Assembly (NCBI RefSeq): GCF_017592825.1
Contig: NZ_JAGFMD010000001.1
Span: forward strand, 868,001-932,000
DNA length: 64,000 nucleotides
DNA from: Roseivirga sp. E12
GTDB lineage: Bacteria; Bacteroidota; Bacteroidia; Cytophagales; Cyclobacteriaceae
Direction: 5' to 3'
This document shows, one piece after another, positions 37,782 through 47,184 of the stretch. The first letter of the stretch is position 1. Each line of letters starts with the position of its first letter. The notes beneath the pieces were generated by a model. The model searched no databases and had not been told where the DNA came from. It was given only the letters and a program-made list of their open reading frames with translations. Both the position numbers and the translations under genes were made by a program.

Positions 37782-40310
37782 ATGGTAGATTTCAAAAAAA
37801 GGCTCTCAACCCCCAGTATTGCGAAAAAGACTAATCCTATTGAAATCTATGAGACACTTGACCGTAGAAGCCAAGCGGGCCCACTTAGGCAACCTCAAAT
37901 TGAAGTACTGACTGAATGGTACACCAACTACTTAAACAAAAAAGACATTGTTCTTAAGCTGCATACTGGTGAAGGCAAAACATTAATTGGATTGCTCATT
38001 TTACAATCAAGAATTAATGCGGGTAAAGGCCCATCTTTATATATATGCCCAAATAAGTTTTTGGTAACTCAAGCTTGCTTAGAAGCGAAAAAGTTTGGAA
38101 TCTCATATACAACGATTGCCGCAGACAATACTATTCCTGCTGAGTTCATTGATGGCGAAAAAATCCTAATCACTCACGTACAAAAAGCTTTCAATGGAAA
38201 AAGTATATTTGGAATAAATAACAATTATACCCACTCTGAATCCATTATACTTGATGATTCGCATGCATGCATTGATTCAATTAAGAAAGCCTTTACAATT
38301 AGACTAAACCGAGAAGATGAGGCATTCTTTAAGATATTTGATCTTTTCGAAGAAGATATAAGAACTCAAGGTGAAGGTACTTTTCTAGAAATCTTAGGAG
38401 GTGAACATAATAGTTACCTTCCGATCCCTTACTGGTCATGGGTTGACAAAGCAGAAAAAGTCCTAGAAGTATTATCGGAACATAGAGAAACCATGGCCCT
38501 GGCCTTCACCTGGCCACTTCTTAAGGATATGATCAATTCCTGTACTTGCTTTATTTCAGGACAATTCTTAGAGATCACCCCGCTTCACCTTCCCATTGAG
38601 AAATTCGCCACATTTCACAATTCTCGTCATCGAATTCTCATGTCGGCAACTACTCAAGATGATTCATTTTTTATAAAAGGCCTCGGTTTTAGCGAAGAAT
38701 CCATCAAGTCACCTATTACCAATCCGAAAAGAAAATGGTCTGGAGAAAAAATGTTGGTAATCCCCTCTTTGATAGATGAAAGACTAGAACGGGAGGGAAT
38801 AGTTAGAGCAATTGCACAGCCATTTAAAAAACAATATGGAATAGCTGCCTTGGTGTCCTCCTTCCAAAAAGCAAAATTCTATACAGAGTATGGTGCCAAA
38901 GGTGTGGACAATAATAATATATGGAAGATTGTTGAGCACCTGAAGAAAGGAAATTTCTCCGAGACTGTTGTTTTCGCAAATAGGTATGATGGGATAGACC
39001 TTCCTGATGAAACGTGTCGTATTCTTGTTGTCGATGGTAAACCTTTTTTTAACTCCTTATCAGATAAATATGAAGAAGAGAACAGAAAAGAAAGTGATTC
39101 TGTAAACATTAAAATTGCCCAAAGAATTGAGCAAGGTTTAGGAAGAAGTGTGAGGGGTGAAAAGGATTATTGTCTGATCCTAGTCATTGGGAATGATCTC
39201 ATCAGGTTCATAAAGGGTTCAAATACAAAAAAATACTTTTCTGGCCAAACTCGTAAACAGATTGACATAGGAATGGAAATTGCCGAAATGGCAAAGAATG
39301 ACATAGCGAAAGATGAACAACCCTTTCTAGTTGTACAAAGCCTAATTAAGCAGTCCCTAGAGAGAGATGAGGGGTGGAAAGAATTTTATAAAGAAGAAAT
39401 GAACCAGATTGAGGATGAAACTAATGAATACAACCTAGCGTCACTTCTTAGTCTAGAGCGAAAAGCTCTCATGTCTTACTACCAGAATGACTATGAGAAG
39501 GCGTCCAAATTATTTCAAAGTATTATCGATTCTCATTGTGACGAGGATGAAGAAAAAGGTTGGTACTTGCAGCTGTTAGCCCGATCTCAGTACTCTTTAA
39601 GTAAAAGCGATTCCAACCGTTCTCAAAAGAGTGCATTTCGTAAAAACCATGGACTGATGGTCCCTCGCGAAGGTATTTCTTACGAGAAATTGGAGTTCAT
39701 AAATGAGGATAGAATAAAACGCATCAAGAACTGGATTAAAAATGGTACGATCTATTCATTCGATGATTTGATGTTAAAAATCAATGAAGTAGACTCCAAC
39801 TTAAAATTCGGTACCTCTGCAGAGCAATTTGAGGAAGCACTGAAAGATCTAGGAATCATGTTAGGTTTTTTAAGTGAAAGACCCGATAAGGAGATCAAAA
39901 AAGGTCCTGACAACCTATGGTGTGGTGTCAATAATCATTATTTTCTTTTTGAATGCAAGAGCCAAGTCAACACCAATAGAGAGGTGATTAATAAGTCAGA
40001 AGCTAGCCAAATGAATACGCATTGTGCTTGGTTTGATTCTGAGTATAAGACTTCAAGCGTAACCAGAGTTCTGGTTATACCTACAAAAACAATTTCTCAT
40101 GATTCAAATTTTGCTTACGATATCAAAATTCTACGACCTAATGGATTAAGAAAGATTAAGGTGAACATGAAGTCCTTCTTCAAAGAGTTCAAGGTCTATC
40201 AACTTGATTCAATATCTGATACTAAAGTACAGGAATTACTCGTGACACATCAATTAGACTTGGAGAGCTTACAGAAAAACTATTTTGAAGAATTCAGAGT
40301 GAAAAGATAA
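37782..40310 (+). CDS. SF2 helicase fused to a C-terminal PD-(D/E)XK nuclease-like domain
   Basis: An 842-residue protein with an N-terminal superfamily 2 helicase: Walker A HTGEGKT at 61-67, Walker B-type DDSH at 158-161, motif III MSATTQD, and motif VI IEQGLGRSVRGEKD. The middle is helical (TPR-like around 575-610). Near the C-terminus, GPDNLW (Asp710) and FLFECKS (Glu724, Lys726) fit the D...ExK core of restriction-endonuclease-like domains. The combination suggests nucleic-acid translocation coupled to cleavage, as in phage-defence proteins. I cannot assign it to a named system. Isolated gene on a small island; it converges with a nucleotide-processing-like gene. Confidence 0.75.
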   Translation: MVDFKKRLSTPSIAKKTNPIEIYETLDRRSQAGPLRQPQIEVLTEWYTNYLNKKDIVLKLHTGEGKTLIGLLILQSRINAGKGPSLYICPNKFLVTQACLEAKKFGISYTTIAADNTIPAEFIDGEKILITHVQKAFNGKSIFGINNNYTHSESIILDDSHACIDSIKKAFTIRLNREDEAFFKIFDLFEEDIRTQGEGTFLEILGGEHNSYLPIPYWSWVDKAEKVLEVLSEHRETMALAFTWPLLKDMINSCTCFISGQFLEITPLHLPIEKFATFHNSRHRILMSATTQDDSFFIKGLGFSEESIKSPITNPKRKWSGEKMLVIPSLIDERLEREGIVRAIAQPFKKQYGIAALVSSFQKAKFYTEYGAKGVDNNNIWKIVEHLKKGNFSETVVFANRYDGIDLPDETCRILVVDGKPFFNSLSDKYEEENRKESDSVNIKIAQRIEQGLGRSVRGEKDYCLILVIGNDLIRFIKGSNTKKYFSGQTRKQIDIGMEIAEMAKNDIAKDEQPFLVVQSLIKQSLERDEGWKEFYKEEMNQIEDETNEYNLASLLSLERKALMSYYQNDYEKASKLFQSIIDSHCDEDEEKGWYLQLLARSQYSLSKSDSNRSQKSAFRKNHGLMVPREGISYEKLEFINEDRIKRIKNWIKNGTIYSFDDLMLKINEVDSNLKFGTSAEQFEEALKDLGIMLGFLSERPDKEIKKGPDNLWCGVNNHYFLFECKSQVNTNREVINKSEASQMNTHCAWFDSEYKTSSVTRVLVIPTKTISHDSNFAYDIKILRPNGLRKIKVNMKSFFKEFKVYQLDSISDTKVQELLVTHQLDLESLQKNYFEEFRVKR

Positions 40311-40434
40311 TTGAGCCATGTAGGCATTGTCATCCAATTAAATATTTACTATGTTCGTTAAATCAGCTCATTTACTCAGCAGATCAAATGAATTGATCAT
40401 ATCTTTAGCTCCAACATCCGGCACCAACCTACAC

Positions 40435-41187
40435 CTACCTCTGGGTTAAACCGAAAACATCAGAAACTCTTGAAAATCTCTTTTTTAGCTTATCCTCTAG
40501 CTCCTCAAAATGTTCCCATTCGATAAACCTATGATTCGCCAAATCAAAATGTTTTTTTTCACCTTTTTTGATTGTCAGGATAATCTCCTTGCCCATTGCA
40601 TGGGCAAAACCGGCTTCATAGTAGCAATTAGGACGTTCACCTGTTAAATCAGCGATGATTATTTTGCTCCTAGCAATCAATTCAAGGATTTGATCATTGA
40701 TTGGACCGGAATCTTCAATTTCATCAACCCGTATAGCCCTAAGGCCATATTGAGCTGCTAGTGGTTTGATAATTTTATCATGCACAAACTTCAAATCTTT
40801 ATTGTCAAATTGCATAATAACAAAAAGGAAATTCTCAGGCTCTACAACTGAAAGCTCCAGAAGTGACTTGGCATCTGGTCCCCTAATCTCCGATTGAATC
40901 TCATTCAAAATCATATCCGTACAATCTTCTACATAAGATGGTGGACCATTTCTACCAAACCCAAAATCCGCTTCGTTTATTTCACGATCAGAGCGATAGA
41001 GCTTGACTGATGAAACTGCAGACATATTAATCAAGTTTCTACTTGTATTTAAGTCAATCAAAACAACTTGTTTCCTAAGAAAAGGAAGAAGAATTCTGCT
41101 AACAATCTCTTCTTTGTCTTTATTAAGTGCTAATTCAGAAACTTCAATTCCTGTACGCCAAATTTCTGCATGGTATTTTTTGGACAT
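40435..41187 (-). CDS. Protein with nucleoside 2-deoxyribosyltransferase/TIR-like domain
   Basis: A 250-residue protein. Residues about 1-115 are not recognised. Residues about 120-235 resemble the nucleoside 2-deoxyribosyltransferase-like/TIR-like Rossmann group: FVIMQFDN, then SKIIIADLTGERPNCYYEAGFAHAMGKEIILTI, with Glu in YYEAG as the probable catalytic position. Such domains cleave N-glycosidic bonds of nucleotides or sense small molecules, and they occur in defence proteins. It is convergent with the helicase-nuclease gene, 124 bases apart, so co-operation is speculative. Confidence 0.65.
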   Translation of the reverse strand: MSKKYHAEIWRTGIEVSELALNKDKEEIVSRILLPFLRKQVVLIDLNTSRNLINMSAVSSVKLYRSDREINEADFGFGRNGPPSYVEDCTDMILNEIQSEIRGPDAKSLLELSVVEPENFLFVIMQFDNKDLKFVHDKIIKPLAAQYGLRAIRVDEIEDSGPINDQILELIARSKIIIADLTGERPNCYYEAGFAHAMGKEIILTIKKGEKKHFDLANHRFIEWEHFEELEDKLKKRFSRVSDVFGLTQR

Positions 41188-41406
41188 AGTCCAAAAGAAC
41201 TAAATCCCAAGCAATTAAAAAATAATCCAACTAGTCAAAGCCTCAGTTAGAAACATTTTTAGAAGGACCCTATCCGATCTTATCTACAAATTAAGACCTT
41301 GTATCCCATACCTCGCTCCCATTTCAGTTGCTTATTCCTGAGGTTTTAATCATCTTCCTGATATCGATGAATTACAAACTAGAACACTATCATTGATCAG
41401 CCCAAG

Positions 41407-43245
41407 ATGAAGGTTTACCAAGACAATATTGAGCAGTATGAAAAAGAGGTCTCAGCACTAGACGAACAGACAAAGAATTTTTCGTTTCTGAGGTTAGTAG
41501 CTTTTATCCTCTCCTTTATTCTGATTATCGTTCTGGCCAATGAAAAGCTATTAGAAGTTGTTTGGATTGTAGCCCCTATCTGCATTTTAGCCTTTGTGTC
41601 CTTGTTGAAGCATTACAATGAATTGATGCAGAAAAAGCAAAGGGCAGCTTTCTTAAAACAGGTCAACGAAAACGAGCTACTCAGACTTAAAAATGAGCTT
41701 TCAGGCTTCCAAAAGGGCTCATCACAGCTTAACGAGGAACACGCCTATATGGCTGATCTGGATGTTTTTGGATCGCACTCTCTGTTCCAACTTTTAAACA
41801 GAACTACGACAGAGTCAGGAAGTCTTTGTCTGGCACAATGGTTATCAACTCCTGCAGCTACACCCATAATTCTCAAGAGGCAGGAAGCCATCAAAGAATT
41901 AAAGCCTAAGCTGGACTGGCGGCAGCAATTTGAAGCAGCTGGTCTACCCTTTGTAAATGCTAATAGCGAATATCAAAAGCTGCTACAATGGGCTTCTGGA
42001 GAGAATCAATTGCTTTCAAAAAAGAGAATCTACCTCGCTGGTAGTGTGGTCTTGGGATTACTAGCTCTAGTGCTAGGGCTCTTTTCCTTTTTCAACTCCA
42101 CCTCAGAAGACCTAAAGTTCTTTCTTCCTCCCTTTCTGATTGTGATGTTCATCAATTTTAAGGTTCTGAGAAAAGTAGCGCCTCTGGCAGAAGACATCAT
42201 AGATAGTACGCATCAAAATGTTCAAACCTTAGGGGGCTATCAAATGCTGGCGCAAACTATATTGTCAGAGCAGTTTAGTTCAGAAAGACTTCAAGCACTA
42301 CAAGCAGATTTGCAAAAAGATTCATCTGCCATTGAAGAAATCGGAAACCTGAGGAAAATACTGACCTTCTTTCAACTGAGAGGCACTAAACGGAGCGACA
42401 ACAACAAGTTTTATAGCTTTTTCAATCTGTTCTTACTCTTCGATATCTATTGCATTCTCAAGGCCGAAGAATGGAAGAATAGAAACAGGGAACATATCCA
42501 ACTATGGGTTGAGGCCATCAGTGAGTTCGAAGCACTCAATAGCCTAGCAGGTTTTGCCTATTCCAACCCAGAGTTCTCATTCCCCGAGGTCAAAGAAGAA
42601 CCTTTTCATATCAAATTCGAAACGCTCGGTCATCCATTGATCCAGTCTAAAAACAGGATTTGTAATGACTTCAACCTAACAGGGCGTGGACAGATCACTA
42701 TGATTACTGGGTCCAATATGGCCGGAAAAAGTACTTTTCTTAGAACCGTGGGCACAAACCTCGTTTTGGCCTTGATGGGTGCCCCCTGCTGCGCCAAATC
42801 AGGGCAAGTATCGCATATGAAGATGTTTACCAGTATGCGCACAAAAGACAACCTTGAAGAAGGTGTTTCTTCCTTCTATGCCGAACTTCAAAGGGTTGAA
42901 CAGCTGCTGGTTTTGATCAAAAGTGGTGAACCTATCTTCTTTATGTTGGACGAGATGTTCAAGGGCACCAATTCGGAGGATCGCTATAAAGGTGGAGTAT
43001 CCTTAATAAAGCAACTCAATGAGTTAAATGCATTTGGCATTGTGTCTACACACGATCTGGAGTTGGCAAAACTATCGGGTAAGCATATGATTGTTTCCAA
43101 CCTCAGCTTCAATAGCAAAATAGCAGGTGGAGAATTGAGCTTTAACTACAAACTCGAAGAAGGCATTTGCACAGACTTTAACGCCAGTGAGTTAATGAAA
43201 AGAAGTGGTATTAAGGTGTTAAAGGATATAGAAACGCTTGAGTAG
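41407..43245 (+). CDS. MutS-family ATPase with transmembrane segments
   Basis: A 612-residue membrane-associated MutS relative. Four hydrophobic helices are visible at about 28-44, 50-67, 209-228 and 237-253. The MutS lever/clamp-like middle and the MutS domain V ATPase follow: Walker A GSNMAGKST at 435-443, then LEEGVSSFYAEL, Walker B FFMLDEMFKGTNSEDR, and STHDLELA. It has no mismatch-recognition N-domain with the Phe-x-Glu motif. This branch is common in Bacteroidota but its function is unknown. It may couple ATP hydrolysis to a membrane process rather than mismatch repair. Confidence 0.85.
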   Translation: MKVYQDNIEQYEKEVSALDEQTKNFSFLRLVAFILSFILIIVLANEKLLEVVWIVAPICILAFVSLLKHYNELMQKKQRAAFLKQVNENELLRLKNELSGFQKGSSQLNEEHAYMADLDVFGSHSLFQLLNRTTTESGSLCLAQWLSTPAATPIILKRQEAIKELKPKLDWRQQFEAAGLPFVNANSEYQKLLQWASGENQLLSKKRIYLAGSVVLGLLALVLGLFSFFNSTSEDLKFFLPPFLIVMFINFKVLRKVAPLAEDIIDSTHQNVQTLGGYQMLAQTILSEQFSSERLQALQADLQKDSSAIEEIGNLRKILTFFQLRGTKRSDNNKFYSFFNLFLLFDIYCILKAEEWKNRNREHIQLWVEAISEFEALNSLAGFAYSNPEFSFPEVKEEPFHIKFETLGHPLIQSKNRICNDFNLTGRGQITMITGSNMAGKSTFLRTVGTNLVLALMGAPCCAKSGQVSHMKMFTSMRTKDNLEEGVSSFYAELQRVEQLLVLIKSGEPIFFMLDEMFKGTNSEDRYKGGVSLIKQLNELNAFGIVSTHDLELAKLSGKHMIVSNLSFNSKIAGGELSFNYKLEEGICTDFNASELMKRSGIKVLKDIETLE

Positions 43246-43362
43246 GAGCAACAAAAGTGGCAAACTTAGGCTTCCAAACGGGCTTATTGACATTCTAGGT
43301 GTTTTCGACCCTAGGAACTTGATAACCTACCTTTTTCAGTGATACCATACACCTATTAAAGT

Positions 43363-44025
43363 TTACCTATCGGATTTAAGACTTTCATTTATTTCAGTCT
43401 TAGGCCAAATCAGTAAACCTGCCGGAGTGTTTTTTTCCGAAGCCCGAACCATCAAATTATGGAAAGTTCCGTTCAGTCGTTTTCGGATTCTATTAATGAT
43501 AATGCCATTGATATTAATGAGCATCTTCTGATCCTGATAAACACCCAGATAAGTGACTTTTACATCATTCTCCTCGTGCTTTTGTAGCCTCCATTGTGCT
43601 GAGTAGAAATCCACCAGGTCGTAGTCTTCGTCTCTATCGTATTCCCTAATCTGATGTGATTTTGTATAGAGAGTCTCGTCTTTATAATGTACATCGACTT
43701 TTACTCGCCCAGTTTTCTTTACAAAGAGCCATGGAATTCTAACAAAGAAGTCAAACGTGAAAGAAGAATCTGCTTCATCAACCAAAAGCATCTTCGATTT
43801 GCTCTCTCCCTCTACCCAGTCATAGCCATCTACATCTAGTATCAGGTTCATAACCTCGTAAATGCTGGAATTCTCAATAATGAAAGAGCCCCTCAATGCT
43901 TCATAGCCATCGGCTAAGGTATCGAGCTTAGTTATAGTCACGCCTTCATCCACCCATGTTTTCTGAGCCTGTACAAGACTGCAAAAAGCACAGCACAATA
44001 GTATGGCAAATACAAATCTCGTCAT
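43363..44025 (-). CDS. Secreted START/SRPBCC-like domain protein
   Basis: A 220-residue secreted protein (signal MTRFVFAILLCCAFCSLVQA). The pattern of a lipid-binding START-like fold is visible: INENSS-type helix, ILDVDGYDWVEGESKSKML, then alternating strands (SFTFDFFVRIPWLFV, ETLYTKSHQIREYD), and a long C-terminal helix (IIINRIRKRLNGTFHNLMVRA). Bacteroidota homologues are unassigned. It stands alone, downstream-convergent to the MutS-like gene. Confidence 0.65.
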   Translation of the reverse strand: MTRFVFAILLCCAFCSLVQAQKTWVDEGVTITKLDTLADGYEALRGSFIIENSSIYEVMNLILDVDGYDWVEGESKSKMLLVDEADSSFTFDFFVRIPWLFVKKTGRVKVDVHYKDETLYTKSHQIREYDRDEDYDLVDFYSAQWRLQKHEENDVKVTYLGVYQDQKMLININGIIINRIRKRLNGTFHNLMVRASEKNTPAGLLIWPKTEINESLKSDR

Positions 44026-44158
44026 AGGTCAATAATCCTTTCGGGATGACAAAACTATCAAGAATGACGACACCCAAAGGCTCTCGCAGCCAAATTTGGC
44101 AAACTTTAACTTTGAGCTTATCCAAGGTTCATAACAGGTGATTCATTACAAGAGATTA

Positions 44159-45016
44159 TTAGTTGCTCGTATGAGGGTGAAGTTTGGTGTTTGGGAATTT
44201 CAATTTTCCGTTCTTCTTACATACCCAATAAAGGTAAATGGCCAATATTGAAATAAAGAGAAAGGAGAAAAATGAATCTTCTATCCCAAATTCAGAGCCT
44301 ATGAAAAATGCAGAGCCATTAAACTCAGTATATAAAAAGGCATCAAAACTCGTGTCTCCGGAAAGGGTTGTCCCATAAACTGTCTGGGCAAAATTCCATC
44401 CTAAGTGAAAGGAAAACGGTAGCCAAAGTTTTTGGGTATAGGTATACATCAGACTCAGGACTACGCCAAACAAAATCACGAATCCCACCGAAGAGACAGT
44501 AGCATTTACATTAGCATAGTGAACCACTCCAAAGATCAAAGCCTGAAATAATGCGATATTCGTTCCAAAACGTTCTTCTAGAATCCTGTAAATCACGCCA
44601 CGAAATACAAACTCTTCTAATAGTGCGGCTGATACTAAGAGTGTAAAAGGAAGTAAAATAACAGAAGGTGAATTCATGCCATTTATCTGGTAATAACCCA
44701 GTCCATATAAGATTAACATACAAAGTGAAATGAGCCCAAATCCGATTAAAAGACCCAAAGACATATCTTTTCCAAACGTATCTAAACCCAACTCTTGAAG
44801 CTTTCTTTTCTCCAACCCTTTATAAACAAAGTAGTAGATGGCAATAATTAGAACCCCGGATAGTAATTGTTGTATCCCGTTTCTCAGCTCTTCAGAATCC
44901 AACATTAGTTGAAGTAAAGGTTGTGTCACAAACTCTTTAATAACAAACGTGCCCAAGACGCAGGCAATAATTCCCAGGACAATTCTGGAAATCCAGTAAT
45001 CAATGATTTTTTTCAT
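44159..45016 (-). CDS. CPBP-family intramembrane metalloprotease
   Basis: A 285-residue polytopic membrane protein with about seven helices. The CPBP (Abi) motifs are LEEFVFRGVIYRIL (EExxxR), FGVVHYAN (FxxxH) and FHLGWNFAQ (HxxxN), which form the glutamate/histidine active site of CaaX-processing-like proteases. It starts 13 bases downstream of the cupin gene, so the two may be co-transcribed. Substrate unknown. Confidence 0.9.
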   Translation of the reverse strand: MKKIIDYWISRIVLGIIACVLGTFVIKEFVTQPLLQLMLDSEELRNGIQQLLSGVLIIAIYYFVYKGLEKRKLQELGLDTFGKDMSLGLLIGFGLISLCMLILYGLGYYQINGMNSPSVILLPFTLLVSAALLEEFVFRGVIYRILEERFGTNIALFQALIFGVVHYANVNATVSSVGFVILFGVVLSLMYTYTQKLWLPFSFHLGWNFAQTVYGTTLSGDTSFDAFLYTEFNGSAFFIGSEFGIEDSFFSFLFISILAIYLYWVCKKNGKLKFPNTKLHPHTSN

Positions 45017-45029
45017 ATTCTCTTAAGGG

Positions 45030-45389
45030 TTAAACCCATTTAAATGTGGACACTGTTTGTTCGCAATGTTGATCCCCGGTATGTTTTGTCCCAGATGGCT
45101 CAAACAGTATTAGCCAGCATTCATTCTTAGCAATCGGCTTATGCTCTACCCCTTTAGGAACCGTAAACAACTCTCCTTCTTTGATAATCACTTCAGAGTC
45201 CTCTAAACAGATTTTGAGTTCCCCTTTAATAACATAAAACAGCTCATCTTCGAGTTCATGTTTATGCCAAATAAGCTCTCCCTTTACCTTCACTAGTTTA
45301 AGCTGTTGACCATTCAATTCCGTCACAACTCTGGGGTTCCAGTAATCGTGAAACGAGTTATATTTCTCTATAAGGTTGATTGCTTTCAT
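45030..45389 (-). CDS. Small cupin-domain protein
   Basis: A 119-residue single-domain cupin. Motif 1 is WHKHELEDELFYVIKGELKICL (His-x-His, Glu metal ligands) and motif 2 is GELFTVPKGVEHKPIAKNEC with the last His. It probably binds a divalent metal. It is divergent from an HxlR regulator and shares its spacer, so it is likely that regulator's target. Substrate unknown. Confidence 0.88.
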   Translation of the reverse strand: MKAINLIEKYNSFHDYWNPRVVTELNGQQLKLVKVKGELIWHKHELEDELFYVIKGELKICLEDSEVIIKEGELFTVPKGVEHKPIAKNECWLILFEPSGTKHTGDQHCEQTVSTFKWV

Positions 45390-45437
45390 TATGGTTTTTT
45401 CATTACTTTAGTTCAAGGTTAGATAATAGCCTCAGTA

Positions 45438-45463
45438 TTTACAAGTAGTTACTTTTACAAGTA
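45438..45463 (+). promoter_or_regulatory. Candidate HxlR operator, direct repeats TTTACAAGTA
   Basis: Two perfect copies of TTTACAAGTA (45438-45447 and 45454-45463), spaced 16 bases start to start, lie in the divergent cupin/hxlR spacer. Partial inverted half-sites (TTACTT and AAGTA) overlap them. HxlR proteins often bind paired TACTT/AAGTA-type sites. Binding is inferred. Confidence 0.5.
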
Positions 45464-45519
45464 CCTAGTCTTTAAAATAGACTAATAGAATTAAATATGT
45501 TTTAAGTGACATAAAAATT

Positions 45520-45837
45520 ATGACTGATGACAAAATAATTTATGAAAGTTGCCCGGTTGTCTACTGCATGTCAAAGATTGGAGGAAAGTGGAAGCCAATA
45601 GTTCTCTATCTAATTTCTAGAAAACTCAATCGCTTTGGTAAGCTGCATAAAAGAATTCAAGGGATCAGTAAACAAATGTTAACCACACAACTTCGGGAAC
45701 TCGAAAGAGACGAAATAATTGTCAGAAAAATCTATGCAGAGATCCCTCCAAGAGTTGAATATTATTTGACCGAAACGGGTGAGTCTGTAATGCCAATTAT
45801 TCAGGGAATGCAGACGTGGGGAAAAGAGAATAGATAA
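45520..45837 (+). CDS. HxlR-family transcriptional regulator
   Basis: A 105-residue winged-helix regulator of the HxlR (DUF24) family. The family's conserved N-terminal Cys is at residue 11 (SCPVVYC, a second Cys at 16), followed by GGKWKPIVLYLI, RFGKLHKRIQGISKQMLTTQLRELE and the wing RVEYYLTETG. Family members such as YodB and HypR sense reactive electrophiles through this cysteine. It is divergent from the cupin gene and probably controls it and itself. Confidence 0.92.
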   Translation: MTDDKIIYESCPVVYCMSKIGGKWKPIVLYLISRKLNRFGKLHKRIQGISKQMLTTQLRELERDEIIVRKIYAEIPPRVEYYLTETGESVMPIIQGMQTWGKENR

Positions 45838-45960
45838 AGGGAGTTCTCCAACACCACAACCCGGTCATTTAAGTTGATTATCTAACAACTTTTAGGCAAC
45901 TTTCTACGATCAGTGGATCAAGTAGCATTCGCCACAAGGACAATAGTAAAAGCACACAAC

Positions 45961-47184
45961 ATGAACTCAAATTCCTGGAGCAATTTCCTGAATGATTCTA
46001 ACCAGTTAAGTAAACCAGCCAGAGCACAGCAAATTATATCAGAGCAAGATGTCACAGAAACCAAACTGTTACTCAATGATGTCCTAAAAGGCTTTTTAAC
46101 ACAAGAAAATCTGCACATGGGCTTAAAAACCTATGTCAATGGTGAACTCCGAAATGATTTCATTGATCAAATGGCAATGAATCCACCATCGGCAGAGGCT
46201 TCTTTAAAAGATTGGTCCCATGAGATTTTTGGCGATCAAAAGTTCGGTATGATCCTCATTGGCTTGGAGCAATACAGTAATGCCTTTGCTGAAAAAGCGG
46301 CTACCATTGTTCGTCCCTTACTAGAAACTGCAGGCCTACCACTTAATGGACTTTCTTTCCTTTTCTTTATGGGCAATTATGGCTTCACGCCTTTTGGAAT
46401 TCATAAGGAAGCTACCGGAGAGGATGGTGTTCTTTTTCATTTAGGGCCAGAGCATAAACATTTCTATACATGGGATGACCCAAAGTACAACGCCATAGAA
46501 CATAACACAGAAGTTTTTCATAATATCCCTGAAATGCTTCCAGAAGGTAAAGCGCATGAGTTGGCACCTGGTGATGCCATGTTCATTCCACATTATGTCT
46601 ATCATGTGGCCAATACACCCAAATTCTCCATGAGTTTTGTATTGGACTATATTAATCCTCCAAAAGATCGGTTCGAGAATGAGCTTCTTAAAGAAACTGG
46701 AGAAGAAGGGCTCGTAAATCAAAATGAATACGAGAACCCTTTAAAACTGGAGGCACCCCTGTCTGACTTATCTAGCATACTCAATTTCAATTCAATTCAG
46801 AAAAAACTCGAAACCTCTCTGAGAAGAAAAATGATGGGCTTAAAAAGCAATGGTGGCATTGGAAGAAAATCAAAAATCTCAACTACCACTATTCCCTCAA
46901 TGGGTACCTTCTCCATCAAAGGCAAGAAAGTATTCCCTATCCACTTAGAGATTCAAACCCCTGAAAAAGTATTGCTCTTTGCAAGAGGTCACCGCATTCC
47001 TATAAAGGACCATCCGGGACTAACGGAATTAGTCAAACAGTTAAACAGTAGTGAAGTACTTTCACTGGATAGAATAAAACGACTAATGGCCCCAATGAAT
47101 CTGGGCGAGGTCTATGGTTTGATACAAGAACTCTTGCTAACTGAAGCTGTGACTTTAGAAGAGATTCAAAAGGAGAAAGGCTAG
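45961..47184 (+). CDS. Cupin-4/JmjC-like protein
   Basis: A 407-residue protein. The start MNSNSWSNFLNDS at 45961 is chosen over a GTG at 45913. Residues about 125-235 look like a double-stranded beta-helix: FGIHKEATGEDGVLFHLGP, then DAMFIPHYVYHVANT, giving candidate iron ligands His-x-Glu...His. This fits 2-oxoglutarate-dependent JmjC/cupin-4-like oxygenases, but the rest of the protein (about 250-407) is a helical/winged tail I do not recognise. Substrate unknown; it may modify a protein or be a peptide-tailoring enzyme. Confidence 0.65.
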   Translation: MNSNSWSNFLNDSNQLSKPARAQQIISEQDVTETKLLLNDVLKGFLTQENLHMGLKTYVNGELRNDFIDQMAMNPPSAEASLKDWSHEIFGDQKFGMILIGLEQYSNAFAEKAATIVRPLLETAGLPLNGLSFLFFMGNYGFTPFGIHKEATGEDGVLFHLGPEHKHFYTWDDPKYNAIEHNTEVFHNIPEMLPEGKAHELAPGDAMFIPHYVYHVANTPKFSMSFVLDYINPPKDRFENELLKETGEEGLVNQNEYENPLKLEAPLSDLSSILNFNSIQKKLETSLRRKMMGLKSNGGIGRKSKISTTTIPSMGTFSIKGKKVFPIHLEIQTPEKVLLFARGHRIPIKDHPGLTELVKQLNSSEVLSLDRIKRLMAPMNLGEVYGLIQELLLTEAVTLEEIQKEKG

